Part shown: one piece after another, positions 62,992 to 64,000 of the stretch
How the letters are laid out: every line of letters begins with the position of its first letter
Position numbering within the stretch: position 1 is the stretch's first letter
DNA from: Gimesia aquarii
GTDB lineage: Bacteria; Planctomycetota; Planctomycetia; Planctomycetales; Planctomycetaceae
Length of the DNA stretch: 64,000 nt
Direction: 5' to 3'
Assembly (NCBI RefSeq): GCF_007748195.1
Contig: NZ_CP037920.1
Coordinates: 682,001 to 746,000 of the forward strand
Program-made: the position numbers and the translations under genes
Notes under the pieces: model-generated
Databases searched by the model: none
What the model was told of the DNA's origin: nothing
What the model saw: the letters and a program-made list of their open reading frames with translations, nothing else

Positions 62992-63874
62992 GACTCACCT
63001 CCCTATTTCGAATTCGACTTTGGTTAGAAACCGTGAATTCATCTTCTTCCTGATGATTGGAAAGACTAAATGTTTGATAAACTGAAGCAAGAAATGCCAT
63101 GGGGTATTGTTCCACTTTTTGAGAATCGCCAGAATATTTTAATCGTTCTGCCAAACTTTTAGCTAAAATACCGGCCAATGCGTGCCCACGTTCGTAAGTG
63201 AGCACATGTCGGCGTCCCATAAATTCATCAATGAGGGAGAGGACTTCATCCCGTGGTACAAAACTACCGATGTCATTTTTATTCAGTGGTTGAATTTTCT
63301 TGAGTATCACTGGCTTTCTAGGCAGCTTCAACGAACGTTCCTGGATCACTACAGTTCCCGCTACAAGGTCACCAAGTCTTTGAAAGCGTCTTGTCAGCAG
63401 CATGGATGTGATGCCGATACCATAGAAAATAATTGCGTCTGCACTACGCGCGAGGTTGCGCAACAATGCCGGCCAGAAAGTTATAGGATATCCACCATCG
63501 CGAATTACACGTAAACCACAAATATGCTTACCAATAGATTGTCCTTTGAAGAAGCCTTCCGAAATAGTGTAGTAGCCCCAGGTATTTAAAAACATGATAA
63601 CCAGGAAGATCCCAATGGCTGTCCCCGGTAACACTATGCCAATCATGTTTATAACCATCATCGCTCCGAACAAAATTGCTAAGCGAATTGCCAGATCGAT
63701 CATATAGGCGATGTATCGTTGAGCAGGACCAGCAAGTTGATATGTCAGAACAACATTCTCAGGTGTTTCAATTTTCATTTCCAAGCTGAGAACTTCACGC
63801 TGAGCTGTAAAATTCTGCTGAGGAAAATTAGCTGAAGTGGGGACCGTTTCGTCGCTGGTTATTGTAGAAATCAT
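62984..63874 (-). CDS. RDD-family membrane protein
   Basis: 296 residues, first gene of a five-gene coupled operon. An RDD domain (about 45-175) shows the typical RYIAYMIDLAIRLAILFG with its conserved Arg-Asp, a second hydrophobic pair and a RFQRLGDLVAGTVV segment. A cytoplasmic C-terminal part of about 110 residues follows. RDD proteins are membrane proteins of uncertain function, often transport-related. The promoter should be in 63875-64000, of which the last 126 bases of the window show no gene. Confidence 0.88.
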   Translation of the reverse strand: MISTITSDETVPTSANFPQQNFTAQREVLSLEMKIETPENVVLTYQLAGPAQRYIAYMIDLAIRLAILFGAMMVINMIGIVLPGTAIGIFLVIMFLNTWGYYTISEGFFKGQSIGKHICGLRVIRDGGYPITFWPALLRNLARSADAIIFYGIGITSMLLTRRFQRLGDLVAGTVVIQERSLKLPRKPVILKKIQPLNKNDIGSFVPRDEVLSLIDEFMGRRHVLTYERGHALAGILAKSLAERLKYSGDSQKVEQYPMAFLASVYQTFSLSNHQEEDEFTVSNQSRIRNREVSLG

Positions 63875-64000
63875 GAAACGCTAATGTTTGAGCATACAGG
63901 GATGTTTAAGTTCACAAAGTACTGACATTTATACTGCTTATTATAGACCAACTGTCGTTTTCGTATCTATACTCACATATTTTTTTACTGAAATCTCGAT

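Noticed and set aside
1-64000. tRNA, rRNA, CRISPR arrays or insertion sequences
   Set aside because: No tRNA-like T-arm or acceptor pattern, no rRNA-like stretch, no regularly spaced repeats and no transposase-like protein was noticed on either strand. This was a reading by eye, not a computed scan.

Overview
The window looks like a chromosomal segment of a planctomycete. This is an inference from gene content: alternative complex III beside a caa3-type oxidase, a DUF6677 protein, a sulfatase, an exported oxidoreductase fused to DUF1080, oversized signal peptidases, an RDD/SpoIIM/DUF4129/DUF4350 operon and multi-kilobase exported proteins. Base composition is moderately AT-rich by eye (not counted). 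No rRNA, tRNA, CRISPR array, insertion sequence or phage gene was seen. Gene order and coding density look like stable chromosome rather than an island.

Layout. (1) 1-11303: a respiratory block on the + strand holding the end of actB, actC, a fused actD-actE, actF, a small one-TM protein, a SCO protein, coxB (with cytochrome c domain), coxA (A2-type), coxC with a His-rich insertion, coxD and a second, divergent subunit-III-like gene. Together they encode quinol:cytochrome c oxidoreductase plus its terminal oxidase. (2) 11533-16173: two tandem, very long signal peptidases I and an LptB-type ABC ATPase. (3) 16170-20325, - strand: a FabH-like ketoacyl synthase, two small or unknown membrane proteins, an SDR dehydrogenase and an A-type Fe-S carrier. 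(4) 20742-25420, + strand: YhaM-like HD nuclease, dapF, a DUF2752 protein, a tandem pair of paralogous lipoproteins and a small helical protein. (5) 25485-28378, - strand: a ROK kinase followed by lepA. (6) 28838-32336: a sulfatase and an exported Gfo/Idh/MocA-DUF1080 fusion, probably for polysaccharide or glycoside breakdown, ending at a strong terminator. (7) 32785-40185: a complete Na+-NQR operon (nqrABCDEF-apbE-nqrM) with an intrinsic-terminator-like hairpin between nqrA and nqrB. (8) 40476-45488: an Hsp20 chaperone, a small membrane-anchored protein, an HTTM membrane protein and a TolC-family lipoprotein. (9) 46163-57840: two giant exported proteins (1166 and 2696 residues) that contain three copies of one homologous module; the larger is itself two such proteins joined at a relic signal-peptide-like junction. 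(10) 57917-63874: an MBL-fold hydrolase, then on the - strand a translationally coupled operon RDD-SpoIIM-membrane protein-DUF4129-DUF4350, followed by a Rieske ferredoxin.

How it fits together. The window holds both an entry point (Na+-NQR, with its flavinylation and Fe-S maturation factors) and the exit (ACIII to caa3 oxidase) of an aerobic respiratory chain. The rest is mostly envelope biology: signal peptidases, an LptB-like ATPase, lipoproteins, a TolC-like protein and the giant proteins. The strongest candidates for undescribed biology are the three-module giant-protein locus (46163-57840), the tandem signal peptidases with a zinc-ribbon and a LamG-like insertion, and the exported oxidoreductase-DUF1080 fusion.
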